From Fen-1273 sp963837815 (lineage in GTDB: Bacteria; Bacteroidota; Ignavibacteria; UBA10030; UBA6906), in the NCBI GenBank assembly GCA_963837815.1, contig CAWIOS010000012.1, positions 310,001-374,000 on the forward strand: 64,000 nt of DNA. The letters run 5' to 3'. The notes below the pieces were generated by a model that had not been told where the DNA came from, made no database searches, and worked only from the letters and a program-made list of their open reading frames with translations. This document shows, piece by piece, positions 1 to 9,297 of the stretch. Position numbers and translations under genes: made by a program. Within the stretch, counting starts at the first letter, position 1. Each line of letters opens with the position of its first letter.

Positions 1-345
1 CAGCAGCTCCTGTTTGTCACTCTCCGAGAGGTTCTTCGCAACGCGGCCGGACGGGGTTTCCACTCCCGTGAAGAATTTGTTGTACAGGCCGTATGTCATG
101 AAATCGCTTCCGATCCCTACACCGACCGGGAACAGGCTGACCGTCACGGTGCCTTCGTCCGGGAGCGCGAGATTTGCGGGGTTGATGTCGATGGCATCAA
201 GGCTGCGTGATGCGGCGACAGATGTTCTCGCCATTCCAAGCCCCCTGATATTTGTCTGATCTCCGGCGAACGTGCACCGGGGGAGAATCCCGGCAATCAC
301 AACAACGGAGAGAAACCGGACCACATAACGGCAGTTCGGGTTCAT
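1..345 (-). CDS. Outer-membrane protein, N-terminal part (runs off the window)
   Basis: Reads leftward from an ATG at 345 and is still open at the window edge, so only 115 codons are visible. The first ~27 residues look like a signal peptide (FLSVVVIAGIL core, small residues before the mature part). The mature start, GLGMARTSVAASRS then INPANLAL, resembles the opening of beta-barrel/PorV-like outer-membrane proteins of Bacteroidota and Ignavibacteria (recognition from memory, not a search). The ATG overlaps the stop of the preceding lipoprotein gene as ATGA, which implies translational coupling and a shared envelope role. Exact family and full length cannot be judged from this fragment. Confidence 0.6.
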   Translation of the reverse strand, partial: MNPNCRYVVRFLSVVVIAGILPRCTFAGDQTNIRGLGMARTSVAASRSLDAIDINPANLALPDEGTVTVSLFPVGVGIGSDFMTYGLYNKFFTGVETPSGRVAKNLSESDKQELL

Positions 346-1028
346 TTGTTCACCTGATATGTAAATTCTCCCCACACCCTGATGTTGATCGCCTGCGTCC
401 CCTGGAGGGCGAGGAGGTTCGCCCCGGCGGACGAGATCTGAAGAAAGTAAACGATCGAATAGGAATTGTTGAACTGCTGGATTTCAGTACTGGAAAGATC
501 CAGGATCCTCTCCGTATGCGTGGGAGACTGCACGATCCCGCCGAGAACCGCGGGTGCGGGAACGGTGACTGAGTCTCCCGCCGTCTGGGGAATATTCATG
601 AGCAGCCGTCTTTGATTGTCCAGGAACTGGAGCTTCACGGCAACGTCAACCGGGATCCCGTTGTCGACAACCACATGGATTCTGATGGAGGTGAAATCGT
701 CCGCCGAGCTCGAGTCGACCAGTGTATGCCCCTGCCCGGATCCCGTGGTATCTCCTATGTATGCGGTGTCCGAAATATGTCCAGCGACAGGGGAGGACTC
801 AACGAATTGCGTCGCGGCCGGGGCATTCAGAAAGAGATTGGGGTCCCTGGCCACGAGCTGGGCAACCGTGTACGACCTGACAGACAGAGGCGCCGTCATT
901 TGCGTGTCCCATGTCGGTCCAACCGGATCGAGAGGTTTGTTTATGCAGTTGAACGAGACGAGCGCAAGCGGAAGCAGACACACCATTGCTCTGGATCTCT
1001 TCGATTGAGGCACGAATCCGTTTCCCAT
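342..1028 (-). CDS. Putative lipoprotein of unknown function
   Basis: A 228-residue protein with a basic N-terminus, a hydrophobic stretch and a lipobox-like end (LVSFNC, Cys about residue 28), suggesting a lipid-anchored envelope protein. The mature part is Ser/Thr/Val-rich, probably beta-structured, with no motif I recognise. The start at 1028 is supported by a GGGGGAG ribosome-binding site 7 bases upstream. The gene is first in a two-gene unit whose second member is an outer-membrane protein starting in the ATGA overlap. A Bacteroidota-like promoter lies just upstream (1064-1091). Function unknown; a partner or accessory of the adjacent outer-membrane protein is the simplest guess. Confidence 0.65.
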   Translation of the reverse strand: MGNGFVPQSKRSRAMVCLLPLALVSFNCINKPLDPVGPTWDTQMTAPLSVRSYTVAQLVARDPNLFLNAPAATQFVESSPVAGHISDTAYIGDTTGSGQGHTLVDSSSADDFTSIRIHVVVDNGIPVDVAVKLQFLDNQRRLLMNIPQTAGDSVTVPAPAVLGGIVQSPTHTERILDLSSTEIQQFNNSYSIVYFLQISSAGANLLALQGTQAINIRVWGEFTYQVNK

Positions 1029-1063
1029 GTGAATGCTCCCCCTGGATACACTTCAGTCGATCC

Positions 1064-1091
1064 AAAACCTATCCATTCTATACATTGTCAA
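1064..1091 (-). promoter_or_regulatory. Candidate Bacteroidota-type promoter
   Basis: On the minus strand TTGACA (1091-1086) is followed 14 bases later by TAGGTTTT (1071-1064). This resembles the -33 TTG / -7 TAnnTTTG consensus of Bacteroidota. It lies 36 bases upstream of the lipoprotein start at 1028. The match is imperfect (one extra T in the -7 element). Confidence 0.4.
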
Positions 1092-1339
1092 TTCCTGTTC
1101 ATATGATCCCGATCAACAATGCGGAAAATACGTTGTGATGCTTATCAAATCACTCCATAGCCAGAAAGCCTTGTTCCGGCCAGAATTGACCCTCTCCTTG
1201 CATGATGAGCAGTCATAGGGTGCCGGGAAGGTGACCTATTCCCCTTCTCAATCGTTGGATCTATGTTCCTTTGCAGGGCTAATTTGCAGCGTTTAACAGG
1301 TGGGAAATGATGATACGCCTGTGAAAAGGTAAGATCGGC
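1092..1339. other. Intergenic stretch without recognisable gene
   Basis: AT-richer than the coding regions, with only short unconvincing reading frames on either strand. It separates the minus-strand lipoprotein unit from the decayed radical SAM gene. Apart from the minus-strand promoter candidate at its left edge I see nothing definite. Confidence 0.4.
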
Positions 1340-1930
1340 ATGAATCTCCGTCTGGCACCAGAAGGGATGTCTCCTCGAACCACCGCACTCTCCTCAGGTG
1401 TTCGTGAGCCGGACATCACACTCATCCGTCCGACAAATTACACTGATGACGGATATCCGATACAGATGCGCATCGGCGTGATTCGAAGCATCACGCTGAC
1501 GCAGATGGGGACGCTGGTGCGCGATAACATAAACCACCTGTTCTTTGCCGGGGTGAAGCTGATGTTCGATTGATCGATGACGCAATCGAGCGGGTGCCCG
1601 TGAAGGAAATCATCCGCCGATCGGGTTTGCCCGGCTTCAGGAAGGCCGACTTGGAGGGTTTCGCCTCTTCGTACATCACCATAGCCACGGGGCGGGGATG
1701 CGACTTTGCATGCGGGTTCTGCACCATCACCAACGTACAGGGACATACGATGCGCTGCCGGGAGCCCGGTCAGGTAGTCGATTCGGTCCGGAGGTATTTT
1801 CACCAGGCGGGGATCGCCCACAGCTTTTCTATGACTCCTTCAGAGCCAGCAATACATGGACTGCCTTCACCAACCCCAAAACAGGTTTCAATCAGGGCGG
1901 ACAAGGAGGACAATGGTGTGATGGCGTGAG
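1340..1930 (+). pseudogene. Remnant of a radical SAM (B12-binding-type) protein
   Basis: Two fragments in different frames look like one broken gene. The first (1340-1573) contains ITLIRPTNYTDDGYPIQ, which resembles the opening of B12-binding-domain radical SAM proteins. The second (1570-1929) contains the cluster motif CDFACGFC (CxxxCxxC, binds the 4Fe-4S cluster) preceded by ATGRG. Most of the region expected between them is missing. After the second fragment the reading continues in another frame (FYDSFRASN), as if a further frameshift followed. With at least two breaks and a truncated C-terminus it cannot make a working enzyme. It has no intact neighbour to act with. Confidence 0.7.
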
Positions 1931-2100
1931 ATTGCGGATTCGGCAGATTGCTTCGACACTGAGGAGAGCTCCCTGCAATGACGGGGGAGATTACCCCGTC
2001 TGCGGCGGGATCCAGAACGCGCACCACGCCAAGAGTCGGCGTGGTCCAAAGAGCGGATTTCGCAAAAAGCGCTCGCAATGACAGGCCAGGTCGCTACAGG
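1931..2100. repeat. Non-coding stretch with inverted repeat and repeated 'GCAATGAC' phrase
   Basis: After the radical SAM remnant the sequence resembles a dispersed repetitive element. It starts AGATTGCTTCGACACTGAGG, the phrase GCAATGAC occurs twice (about 1976 and 2073), and a perfect 8-bp hairpin ACCACGCC-N7-GGCGTGGT lies at 2023-2045. Such phrases recur between genes in some FCB-group and Chloroflexota genomes, but I cannot test copy number here. Confidence 0.35.
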
Positions 2101-2129
2101 TTGACTATTCACACATGTTGTAGTACTTT
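2101..2129 (+). promoter_or_regulatory. Candidate promoter for the keto-sugar operon
   Basis: TTGACT (2101-2106), a 17-base spacer and TACTTT (2124-2129). An alternative -10 is TAGTAC 14 bases after the -35. It is the best promoter-like match in the 370-base gap before the first gene of the run (start 2300). That gap otherwise contains no recognisable gene. Confidence 0.35.
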
Positions 2130-2299
2130 CCTCAGGTTGCATCTTGCCGTCGTCTTCACACATTTCCGTTCTCCAGGCCGGATCACCCGGCAGTCATTAC
2201 CGTTAACCGGCCCGCCGTTTCATGGGCGGTATGCGCCGCCGTGCCGCCTCCTGGTTCGTCGCCGCTACTTTGTCAAACCCTTGATTGTCCGGAGAGACC

Positions 2300-3472
2300 A
2301 TGCAGACCGAACGAATGCTCAAAATGGGAATGGTGGGAGGAGGCCCCGATGCATTCATCGGAGCGGTGCACCGGAAAGCCGCCCGGATGGACGGGGCGAT
2401 TGAGATAGCCGCCGGAGTCTTCAGCCGCAACAGGAAGAAATCGCAGGAAACCGGCCGGAAGCTGTTCCTTCCGCCTGACCGCATATACGACAGCTACGAG
2501 GAACTCGCCGAAAAGGAGCGCAGGCTCCCCGAAGGGACGCGCGTTGACCTCGTTGCCGTCGTCACGCCCAACGATTCCCATTTCCCGATCGCCAGGAAAC
2601 TGCTCGAGTCGGGTTTCCATGTCATGTGCGAGAAGCCGATGACGTTCACCGCAGGCGAGGCGCGCGAGCTGAAGAAGATCGTCGACGCCTCGGGAAAAGT
2701 GTTCGCCCTTATGCACAACTACACCGGGTACCCGATGGTGAAGCTCGCGCGCGACATGGTCCGCGGCGGAGAGCTGGGGGAAATACGGAAGATCATCGTC
2801 CAGTACCCCCAGGGGTGGCTTGCCTCCCCCGTTGAAAAGAGCGGCAGCAAGCAGGCCGCGTGGAGGACCGATCCGGCCCGCAGCGGCGCCGCCGGGGCGA
2901 TCGGCGACATCGGGACGCACGGCGAGAACCTCTCCGAATACATCACCGGGCTCAGGATCACTCACGTGTGCGCAGACATCACGACGTTTGTCAGGGGACG
3001 ACGGCTCGACGACGACGGGAACGTTCTCCTCCGGTTCGAAAACGGCGCGAAGGGCATCCTCCATGTGAGCCAGGTCTCCATCGGAGAGGAAAACAACCTG
3101 GCGATCTGGATCTACGGGACAAAGAAGGGGCTGGAGTGGCACCAGGAGAATCCAAACTGCCTTTCCGTGACGGAGCCGGACGGTCCGGTGCGCATCTTCC
3201 GCCGGGGAAATGACTACATCGGGAAACTGAGTCCGGCTGCCGCCCGCGCCACCAGGCTCCCGTTCGGCCACCCGGAGGGGTTTATCGAGGCGTTTGCCAA
3301 CGTCTACTGTAATTTCGCCGCGACGATTCATGCACAGATGGCGGGGAAGAAGCCCGACAAGCTGGCGCTCGACTTCCCGAACGTCAACGACGGGCTCCGG
3401 GGAATGCTCTTTATTGAAACCGTGCTCGCAAACGCGAAGAGCACCGAAAAATGGACCTCCATGCTCAGCTAA
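2300..3472 (+). CDS. Gfo/Idh/MocA-family oxidoreductase (cytosolic)
   Basis: A 390-residue NAD(P)-dependent sugar dehydrogenase-type protein. The N-terminal Rossmann motif is MVGGGPDAF, and the family motif around the catalytic lysine is canonical (CEKPMTF, Glu-Lys-Pro). A second conserved region, GDIGTHGENL, carries the active-site His. No Tat or Sec signal is present, unlike its three paralogs in this window, so it should act in the cytoplasm. I chose ATG 2300 because GGAGAG sits four bases upstream; a TTG at 2285 is the only earlier option. It opens the operon, 12 bases before a sugar isomerase/epimerase gene. This pairing is usual for oxidation, isomerisation or keto-sugar reduction. The exact substrate cannot be read from sequence. 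Confidence 0.9.
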   Translation: MQTERMLKMGMVGGGPDAFIGAVHRKAARMDGAIEIAAGVFSRNRKKSQETGRKLFLPPDRIYDSYEELAEKERRLPEGTRVDLVAVVTPNDSHFPIARKLLESGFHVMCEKPMTFTAGEARELKKIVDASGKVFALMHNYTGYPMVKLARDMVRGGELGEIRKIIVQYPQGWLASPVEKSGSKQAAWRTDPARSGAAGAIGDIGTHGENLSEYITGLRITHVCADITTFVRGRRLDDDGNVLLRFENGAKGILHVSQVSIGEENNLAIWIYGTKKGLEWHQENPNCLSVTEPDGPVRIFRRGNDYIGKLSPAAARATRLPFGHPEGFIEAFANVYCNFAATIHAQMAGKKPDKLALDFPNVNDGLRGMLFIETVLANAKSTEKWTSMLS

Positions 3473-3484
3473 GGGAGAACGACG

Positions 3485-4480
3485 ATGTCACGACCTGTCA
3501 CGCTTTTCACGGGACAATGGGCTGACCTTCCGCTCGACGTCCTGGCAAGAAAAGCCCGCTCATGGGGATACAACGGACTGGAGCTCGCCTGCTGGGGTGA
3601 CCACCTCGATGTCAACAAGGCGGCCACCGACAGGCGCTACTGCGCCAGGCAGCTCAGAATACTCAAGAAGCACCGGCTGAATCTCTATGCCATCAGCCAC
3701 CATCTCGCGGGCCAGCTCGTGTGCGACCCAAACACGGACAGCCGCTCGGACGGGTTCGCCCCGACGTCCTGCGCGGGGAACGCGGAGAAGAAGCGCGCCT
3801 GGGCGGTCGAGACGATGAAGAACGCCGCGCGCGCGGCAAAGAATCTCGGCGTGAAGGTCGTCAACGGGTTCACAGGCTCGTCGATATGGCATCTCCTGTA
3901 CAGCTTCCCCCCGGTGACAGACCGGATGATCGATGACGGGTTCGGGTATTTCGCGAAAATGTGGAACCCGATACTCGACGTCTACGACCAGTGCGGCGTG
4001 AAATTTGCGCTGGAGGTTCACCCGACGGAAATCGCGTTCGATATCGTGACCGCCGAGCGGGCGCTGGAGGCCATCGGCCGGCGGAAGACATTCGGATTCA
4101 ACTTCGATCCCAGCCACCTCCTGTGGCAGATGGTCGATCCGGTCCGGTTCATCGAGCAGTTCCGCGACAGGATCTACCACGTGCACATGAAGGACGCGGC
4201 GCTGCAGCTCGACGGGAAGGCAGGCATACTCGGCTCGCATCTCAATTTCGGAACCCGGGGACGGGGGTGGGACTTCCGTTCGCTCGGCCGCGGCTCCGTG
4301 AAGTTCGAGGAGATCATACGGGCGCTCAACGCTGCCGGCTACGCGGGGCCCCTTTCCGTCGAGTGGGAAGACAGCGGGATGGAGCGGGAGCAGGGCGCCC
4401 GGGAGGCGTGCGAGTTTGTCCGCAGGATAGACTTCGCGCCGTCGGGCGTGGCGTTCGACGCGGCATTCGAGAGGAAATAG
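3485..4480 (+). CDS. Sugar phosphate isomerase/epimerase (xylose isomerase-like TIM barrel)
   Basis: A 331-residue member of the AP-endonuclease-2/xylose-isomerase-like TIM-barrel family (PF01261). Metal-ligand motifs are visible: ALEVHPTE (Glu and His, about residues 177-182), NFDPSHLLW (Asp and His, ~202-210), HVHMKDA (His, ~228-234) and SVEWED near the end. There is no signal peptide, so it is cytosolic. Family members epimerise or isomerise sugars, and some act as lyases on 3-keto-glycosides. GGGAGAA precedes the ATG. It sits between two Gfo/Idh/MocA genes, and that neighbourhood supports keto-sugar metabolism. The substrate is not determined. Confidence 0.88.
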   Translation: MSRPVTLFTGQWADLPLDVLARKARSWGYNGLELACWGDHLDVNKAATDRRYCARQLRILKKHRLNLYAISHHLAGQLVCDPNTDSRSDGFAPTSCAGNAEKKRAWAVETMKNAARAAKNLGVKVVNGFTGSSIWHLLYSFPPVTDRMIDDGFGYFAKMWNPILDVYDQCGVKFALEVHPTEIAFDIVTAERALEAIGRRKTFGFNFDPSHLLWQMVDPVRFIEQFRDRIYHVHMKDAALQLDGKAGILGSHLNFGTRGRGWDFRSLGRGSVKFEEIIRALNAAGYAGPLSVEWEDSGMEREQGAREACEFVRRIDFAPSGVAFDAAFERK

Positions 4481-4528
4481 CGCAGTCAGCCGCTGCTCTC
4501 ATCACACCAGGACACTACCGGAGGTCAC

Positions 4529-5848
4529 GTGAACAACAGAGTCGGCACAAGCCGCCGCGATTTCCTGAAAAAGGCCTCGCTGGCTGCCGCCGGAACGATC
4601 GGCATCCCGCTGTTCATCCCGGCGCGCGCACTCGGCCGCGCGGGCAATGTCGCCCCGAGCGACCGGATCGTTATGGGGTGCGTCGGCACGGGGAGCCAGG
4701 GGATGGGGAACATGATGACGTTCCTCGGGAAACCGGAGGTGCAGATCGTGGCGGTCTGCGACGTCGACGCCTCGCGCCGGAGAGATGCGCGCGCGGTCGT
4801 CGAGAATAAGTATGCCGGACGCGGGATTGCCGGGTACAACGACTTCCGCGACCTCCTGGAACGGACAGATCTCGACGCGGTCAGCCTCGCAGTTCCCGAT
4901 CACTGGCACGCCCTCGTCGCCACCGCGGCGGCGCGCGCCGGGCTGGACATCTACGGGGAAAAGCCTCTTGCCTACACGATCAGCGAAGGGCGGGCAATCG
5001 TCGACGCGGTGGACCGCTACGGCGTCGTCTGGCAGACGGGGAGCTGGCAACGATCCGTGCGGAACTTCCGGTATGCCTGCGAGCTTGTCAGGAACGGCCG
5101 TATCGGGAAGGTGCACACCGTCCGCGTGGGTCTCCCCTACGGGTACAGCATCGCGGAAATGGGGGGGTTCGGTCTCGCACCGGTACCCGGAGGCTTCGAT
5201 TACGACATGTGGCTCGGACCGGCTCCGCGCGTTCCCTACGTACCGAACCGCTGCCACTGGAATTTCCGCTGGGTGAGCGACTACTCCGGCGGCCAGCTCA
5301 CCGATTGGGCGGGGCACCACTGCGACATCGCCCAGTGGGGCATGAACACGGAGCTGACGAGCCCCGTGGAGATCGAGGGCGTGGCGCACTTCCCGAAAGC
5401 GAAAGACGGCCTGTTTGACACGGCGATCAGCTACAGGTTCATCTGCACATACCGGGAGGGATTCACGATGATCGTCGCCGACGCCCACCAGCAGCCGAAA
5501 GGGATGGGTGTCCTGTTCGAGGGGAGCGACGGCTGGATCTGGGTCGACCGCGAAGGATTCGATGCCTCGCCGAAAAGCCTCCTCACATCCGTGATCGGGC
5601 CAGACGAGTTCCACCTGTACAGGAGTGAGGATCACCACCAGAATTTCCTCGACTGCGTGAGGAGCCGGAAAGAGACGATTGCACCGGCACGCGTGGCGCA
5701 CCGCTCCATCATGGTCGGCCACCTCGGACTGATCGCGATGAAGCTGGGAAGGAAGGTTCAGTGGGATCCCGCCGCCGAGCGGTTCGTGGACGACCCGGAT
5801 GCGGACCGGCTCCTTGCAAGGCCCATGCGCAGTCCCTGGCATCTGTAG
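4529..5848 (+). CDS. Tat-exported Gfo/Idh/MocA-family oxidoreductase
   Basis: A 439-residue oxidoreductase with a twin-arginine signal at the N-terminus (SRRDFLKK, residues 8-15, then an alanine-rich hydrophobic segment), so it should be exported folded with its nucleotide bound. The Rossmann motif is GCVGTGSQG and the catalytic motif is GEKPLAY (canonical EKP). The C-terminal half has the LTDWAGHHCD region typical of the exported subgroup. The start is GTG 4529, fixed by GGAGG four bases upstream. Exported members are common beside DUF1080 and ThuA genes, as here (5880, 9298). It probably oxidises or reduces a glycoside in the periplasm. How its cofactor is recycled there is unknown; the downstream cytochromes are candidates. 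Confidence 0.9.
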   Translation: MNNRVGTSRRDFLKKASLAAAGTIGIPLFIPARALGRAGNVAPSDRIVMGCVGTGSQGMGNMMTFLGKPEVQIVAVCDVDASRRRDARAVVENKYAGRGIAGYNDFRDLLERTDLDAVSLAVPDHWHALVATAAARAGLDIYGEKPLAYTISEGRAIVDAVDRYGVVWQTGSWQRSVRNFRYACELVRNGRIGKVHTVRVGLPYGYSIAEMGGFGLAPVPGGFDYDMWLGPAPRVPYVPNRCHWNFRWVSDYSGGQLTDWAGHHCDIAQWGMNTELTSPVEIEGVAHFPKAKDGLFDTAISYRFICTYREGFTMIVADAHQQPKGMGVLFEGSDGWIWVDREGFDASPKSLLTSVIGPDEFHLYRSEDHHQNFLDCVRSRKETIAPARVAHRSIMVGHLGLIAMKLGRKVQWDPAAERFVDDPDADRLLARPMRSPWHL

Positions 5849-5879
5849 AGAACATTCCCGACTCCTGAAGGACTACCCC

Positions 5880-8800
5880 ATGTCCAGTGGCATTCGACTC
5901 ACATCAGCGGCACTGCTCGCAGTCCTCGCCGGAACCATCACTCTCAGGGGACAGATCACCACGGAGGATGCGGAGAAGATTCAGCGTGCGCTTCCCGCCT
6001 CCTCCACAGTCAGGCCGCAGCGACCCCGGCTCCTGCTCATATTCACCCGCGCCGAGGGGTACAGGCACGCGTCGATCCCGTACTGCGCGGCGGCGCTCAC
6101 GATGCTCGGGAAGCAGACCGGCGCGTTCGAGACCGTGCAATCGGACGACTATTCGGTCTTCCTCCCGGACAACCTGAAGCGCTTCGACGGGGTCTGCTTC
6201 GACAATACGACGCAGCTCGCGTTCGAGGATCCCGTGATAAGGAAAAGCCTTCTCGATTTCGTTGCGGGGGGGAAGGGGATTGTCGGAATACATGCTGCAA
6301 CGGACAATTTCCCGACCTGGCCCGATGGACAGGCGCTCATGGGAGGCGTGTTCGACGGCCACCCGTGGACCGCAGACGGCACGTGGGCTGTGGCAAACGT
6401 CGATCCCTCGCACCCCCTCACCGCGGCATTCGGCGGGAAGGGATTTCGAATCAGGGACGAGATCTACCGCGTCCGCCAGATCGACCTGAGGAAGAACGGC
6501 CGCGTCCTGCTCGCCCTCGACATGCACGACCGCGTGAACAGGGAAGCCGGGGGCGTCCGGTCCACCGACAGGGACATCCCCGTCAGCTGGGTGAAGACGG
6601 TCGGCAAGGGACGGCTGTTCTACTGCTCGCTGGGCCACAACAATGAGGTCTTCTGGAACCCGGCGGTCCTGCGTCATTACCTGGACGGGATCCAGTTTGC
6701 ACTCGGCGACATGGACCTGGACACATCCCCCGTTCCATTCGACCCGATGGGCTTCTTCGACAGGCCGGCGCTCGACGAGCTGCTCAGGCGCATCGCCGCG
6801 TACCGGTACGGGGAGAGCCGCAGTGCGATCATGGACATGAACGCGTTCATCCGGGGCGTTGCCGACATCCCGGAGGCGCGGCGCATCATGGAGAGCAAGT
6901 TTGACGATTTCTTGGGCGGGACGGCCACACTCGCCGGGAAGCAGTTCATCTGCCAGAAACTTGCACTGATCGGGAGCGGCGCGTCGGTGCCTACGCTCAC
7001 GCGTATGCTCCGGGATTCGGCCACGACCGAGATCGCGCTGTTTGCGCTGGAGGGAATTCCGGGGGGTGCAGCCGACACGGTTCTCCTGGGCGCACTACAG
7101 AATTCACAGGGACGCACACTGACGGGCGCGATCACGGCGACAGGCAACCGGCGGATCGGGGCCGCCACCGCCGCGCTCGGATCGCTCGCCGCGAACGCCG
7201 ATCCCGTAGTCTCCTGTGCTGCGATCGCAGCCCTCGGCAGAATCGGGACAGAGGGCGCACTCGATGTGCTGGAACGCCCGGCCGGGACGTCTTCCCCGGA
7301 CATCCGGATGGCCACGTTCGACGCCCGGCTCGCGTGCGCGGAGAGACTTGGGAAGACGTCGGCATACAGATCACTTGCAGCAGCCGGCAACCCCCTTCCC
7401 GTCCGCTCGGCGGCGCTCAGGGGAATCGTGGCCAGCGATCCGGCCCACGCCGCAAGTGTCGTCCGCGAAACACTCCTCGGGAATGACGCGACGCTTCATC
7501 CCGTCGCCGCGAGGCTGATCCCGGAATTGAAGGATATCGCAGAAATCCGCTCCATCGCGTCCGCGCTGCCGCATCTCCCCCGCGAGACGCAGGCGCAGGT
7601 TCTCTCGTCGCTCGCTTCGTTCCACGATGCGGACGTCCGGAAGCCGGTCGAGGACGAAGTCTTGAGCGAGTACCCCGAAGTGCGCATTGCCGCCCTCCGC
7701 ACGGTTGGCGCGTCGGGGGATGCCTCGGACGTCTCACTCCTTGCCCGGGCGGCGTCCCGCAGCCGGGGGGAGGAACAGAAATCGGCGCGCGCTTCGCTTG
7801 ACGCGCTCCGCGGCGCGGGGGTGGGCGATTCGCTCCTCGCGCTTCTGAGCGGGGCAAAAACCGGCCTGAAAGTGGAGGTGCTCAGGGCAATCGGTGAACG
7901 ACGCGTCACCTCCGGGTCAATCCGGATGCCCGGCGCCGCACAGGAGAAGAACGGCACTGTCCGGGTGGAAGGAAGAGCGACGTCCGCCGCCCCGCTGGTG
8001 CTCGCGTGCGCAAATGACCGCTCCCCCCTCGTCCGCCAGCAGTCGGCGCGCACGCTGGGTCTCATTGCGGGCGAGAACGACCTCCCGGCCATGCTTGCTG
8101 CGCTTGCCGGCTCGCGCGACGATGCCTTCCGGAGGGAAATGGAGCGATCGCTGGCCTCTGTTGCGGGGAAGGTTCAGCCCCCCGCACAGCGCGACGCGGC
8201 AATTCTCGCCGCGTACTCCGGCGCGAAGGGAAAACAGGCACGGCTTTCACTTATCAGCGTTCTGGGCAAAGTCGGCGGGGAGTCTTCTCTCCCGCTTCTC
8301 CGCCGGGAGCTGCTCGACAAGGACGCCGACATGCGCAGGGGAGCCATACTCGCGCTCTCCGAGTGGCCGACCGCCGGGCCCTACGCCGACCTCTGGCCGG
8401 TGGCACAGAATGCACAGACGCCCGCCGAGCGCGTCCTTGCGCTGCGGGGCGCGGTCCGTCTCATCGGCATTGATTCCACGCATTCCGCCGATCGGATCGC
8501 AGGCATGTACCGCGACGCGCTCAACATCGCCCCTGCGGCGTCCGAACAGAAACTTGTGCTCTCCGCACTTGCAGGCACAAGCTCCCCCGCGGCACTTCGC
8601 GTCGCTGCCGGCCGGATGTCCGGAGACCAGGTGCGGGGAGAGGCGGAGGCTGCCGTTCTCTCAATCGCCGCGAACATTTCCGACAGCGCCAGACGGGAAT
8701 GTCTCCCCGAACTCCGCCGGCTCGTCGCCTCCTCGCCCGACACGAACAACGTGAAAAAGGGCAAAGACCTCATCACCACGCTCGAGCGGTTCGAAGATTT

Positions 8801-9275
8801 CATCACGGCCTGGGAATCTACCGGCCCCTACGGCGCCCAGACGACAAGCCTCCTCTCGATGCCGTTCGCCCCGGAGGACGTGTCGCGCGGGACAGTCTCG
8901 TGGGCGCCGTTTCCGGGTTCCACGGATCCGCAGAGGCCGTGGCTCCTCGAGCTGGACAAAGTCTACCCGGGACTGGATTCCGTCGTCTATCTCCGCACGT
9001 GCATCTGGTCCGCCGCAGACGTGAAGGCCCGCCTGGAATCCTCCACGAACTACGGGGTCAGGATCTGGTGGAACGGGTCTCCCGTCTTCACGGGATCGAC
9101 GATGCGGACGATCGGCTGGGGGTTTGATTTCATACCGGCCGAAGTGCACAAAGGATGGAACACGCTCATGCTGAAGCTCGAGGAAGGGGAGCATCCCTGG
9201 GGCGCATGCATCCGCCTGAGGACGTCCGCGGGAGAGAAGCTGGGCGGGATACGCGCATCGACTGTTCAACACTGA
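5880..9275 (+). CDS. Exported ThuA-domain protein fused to HEAT repeats
   Basis: A 1131-residue protein with a Sec-type signal (MSSGIRL then an Ala/Leu core). Residues ~48-280 form a ThuA (trehalose-utilisation, class I glutamine-amidotransferase-like) domain, recognisable by TRAEGYRHASIP, GIHAATD and the FDGHPW segment. Residues ~300-960 are a long solenoid of HEAT/PBS-lyase-like helical repeats (LGLIAGENDLPAML, LGKVGGESSLPLL and similar). The last ~150 residues look beta-rich, with a WWNGSPVF motif like those of C-terminal sugar-binding-type sandwiches. ATG 5880 is preferred over an upstream ATG at 5799, which lies inside the previous gene; GAAGGA stands eight bases before 5880. ThuA domains are linked to keto-sugar/trehalose metabolism. 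The solenoid suggests a scaffold in the periplasm or at the outer membrane. Confidence 0.85.
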   Translation: MSSGIRLTSAALLAVLAGTITLRGQITTEDAEKIQRALPASSTVRPQRPRLLLIFTRAEGYRHASIPYCAAALTMLGKQTGAFETVQSDDYSVFLPDNLKRFDGVCFDNTTQLAFEDPVIRKSLLDFVAGGKGIVGIHAATDNFPTWPDGQALMGGVFDGHPWTADGTWAVANVDPSHPLTAAFGGKGFRIRDEIYRVRQIDLRKNGRVLLALDMHDRVNREAGGVRSTDRDIPVSWVKTVGKGRLFYCSLGHNNEVFWNPAVLRHYLDGIQFALGDMDLDTSPVPFDPMGFFDRPALDELLRRIAAYRYGESRSAIMDMNAFIRGVADIPEARRIMESKFDDFLGGTATLAGKQFICQKLALIGSGASVPTLTRMLRDSATTEIALFALEGIPGGAADTVLLGALQNSQGRTLTGAITATGNRRIGAATAALGSLAANADPVVSCAAIAALGRIGTEGALDVLERPAGTSSPDIRMATFDARLACAERLGKTSAYRSLAAAGNPLPVRSAALRGIVASDPAHAASVVRETLLGNDATLHPVAARLIPELKDIAEIRSIASALPHLPRETQAQVLSSLASFHDADVRKPVEDEVLSEYPEVRIAALRTVGASGDASDVSLLARAASRSRGEEQKSARASLDALRGAGVGDSLLALLSGAKTGLKVEVLRAIGERRVTSGSIRMPGAAQEKNGTVRVEGRATSAAPLVLACANDRSPLVRQQSARTLGLIAGENDLPAMLAALAGSRDDAFRREMERSLASVAGKVQPPAQRDAAILAAYSGAKGKQARLSLISVLGKVGGESSLPLLRRELLDKDADMRRGAILALSEWPTAGPYADLWPVAQNAQTPAERVLALRGAVRLIGIDSTHSADRIAGMYRDALNIAPAASEQKLVLSALAGTSSPAALRVAAGRMSGDQVRGEAEAAVLSIAANISDSARRECLPELRRLVASSPDTNNVKKGKDLITTLERFEDFITAWESTGPYGAQTTSLLSMPFAPEDVSRGTVSWAPFPGSTDPQRPWLLELDKVYPGLDSVVYLRTCIWSAADVKARLESSTNYGVRIWWNGSPVFTGSTMRTIGWGFDFIPAEVHKGWNTLMLKLEEGEHPWGACIRLRTSAGEKLGGIRASTVQH

Positions 9276-9297
9276 GCTCTCACAAAGGAACCGCGCA

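Noticed and set aside
4502..5842. A 446-codon frame on the minus strand
   Set aside because: It lies opposite a well-supported oxidoreductase gene. Its product is Arg/Pro/His-rich without domains, the usual shadow in GC-rich DNA. The same applies to long opposite frames at 2273-3331, 10431-11672, 14943-16097 and 61135-63093.
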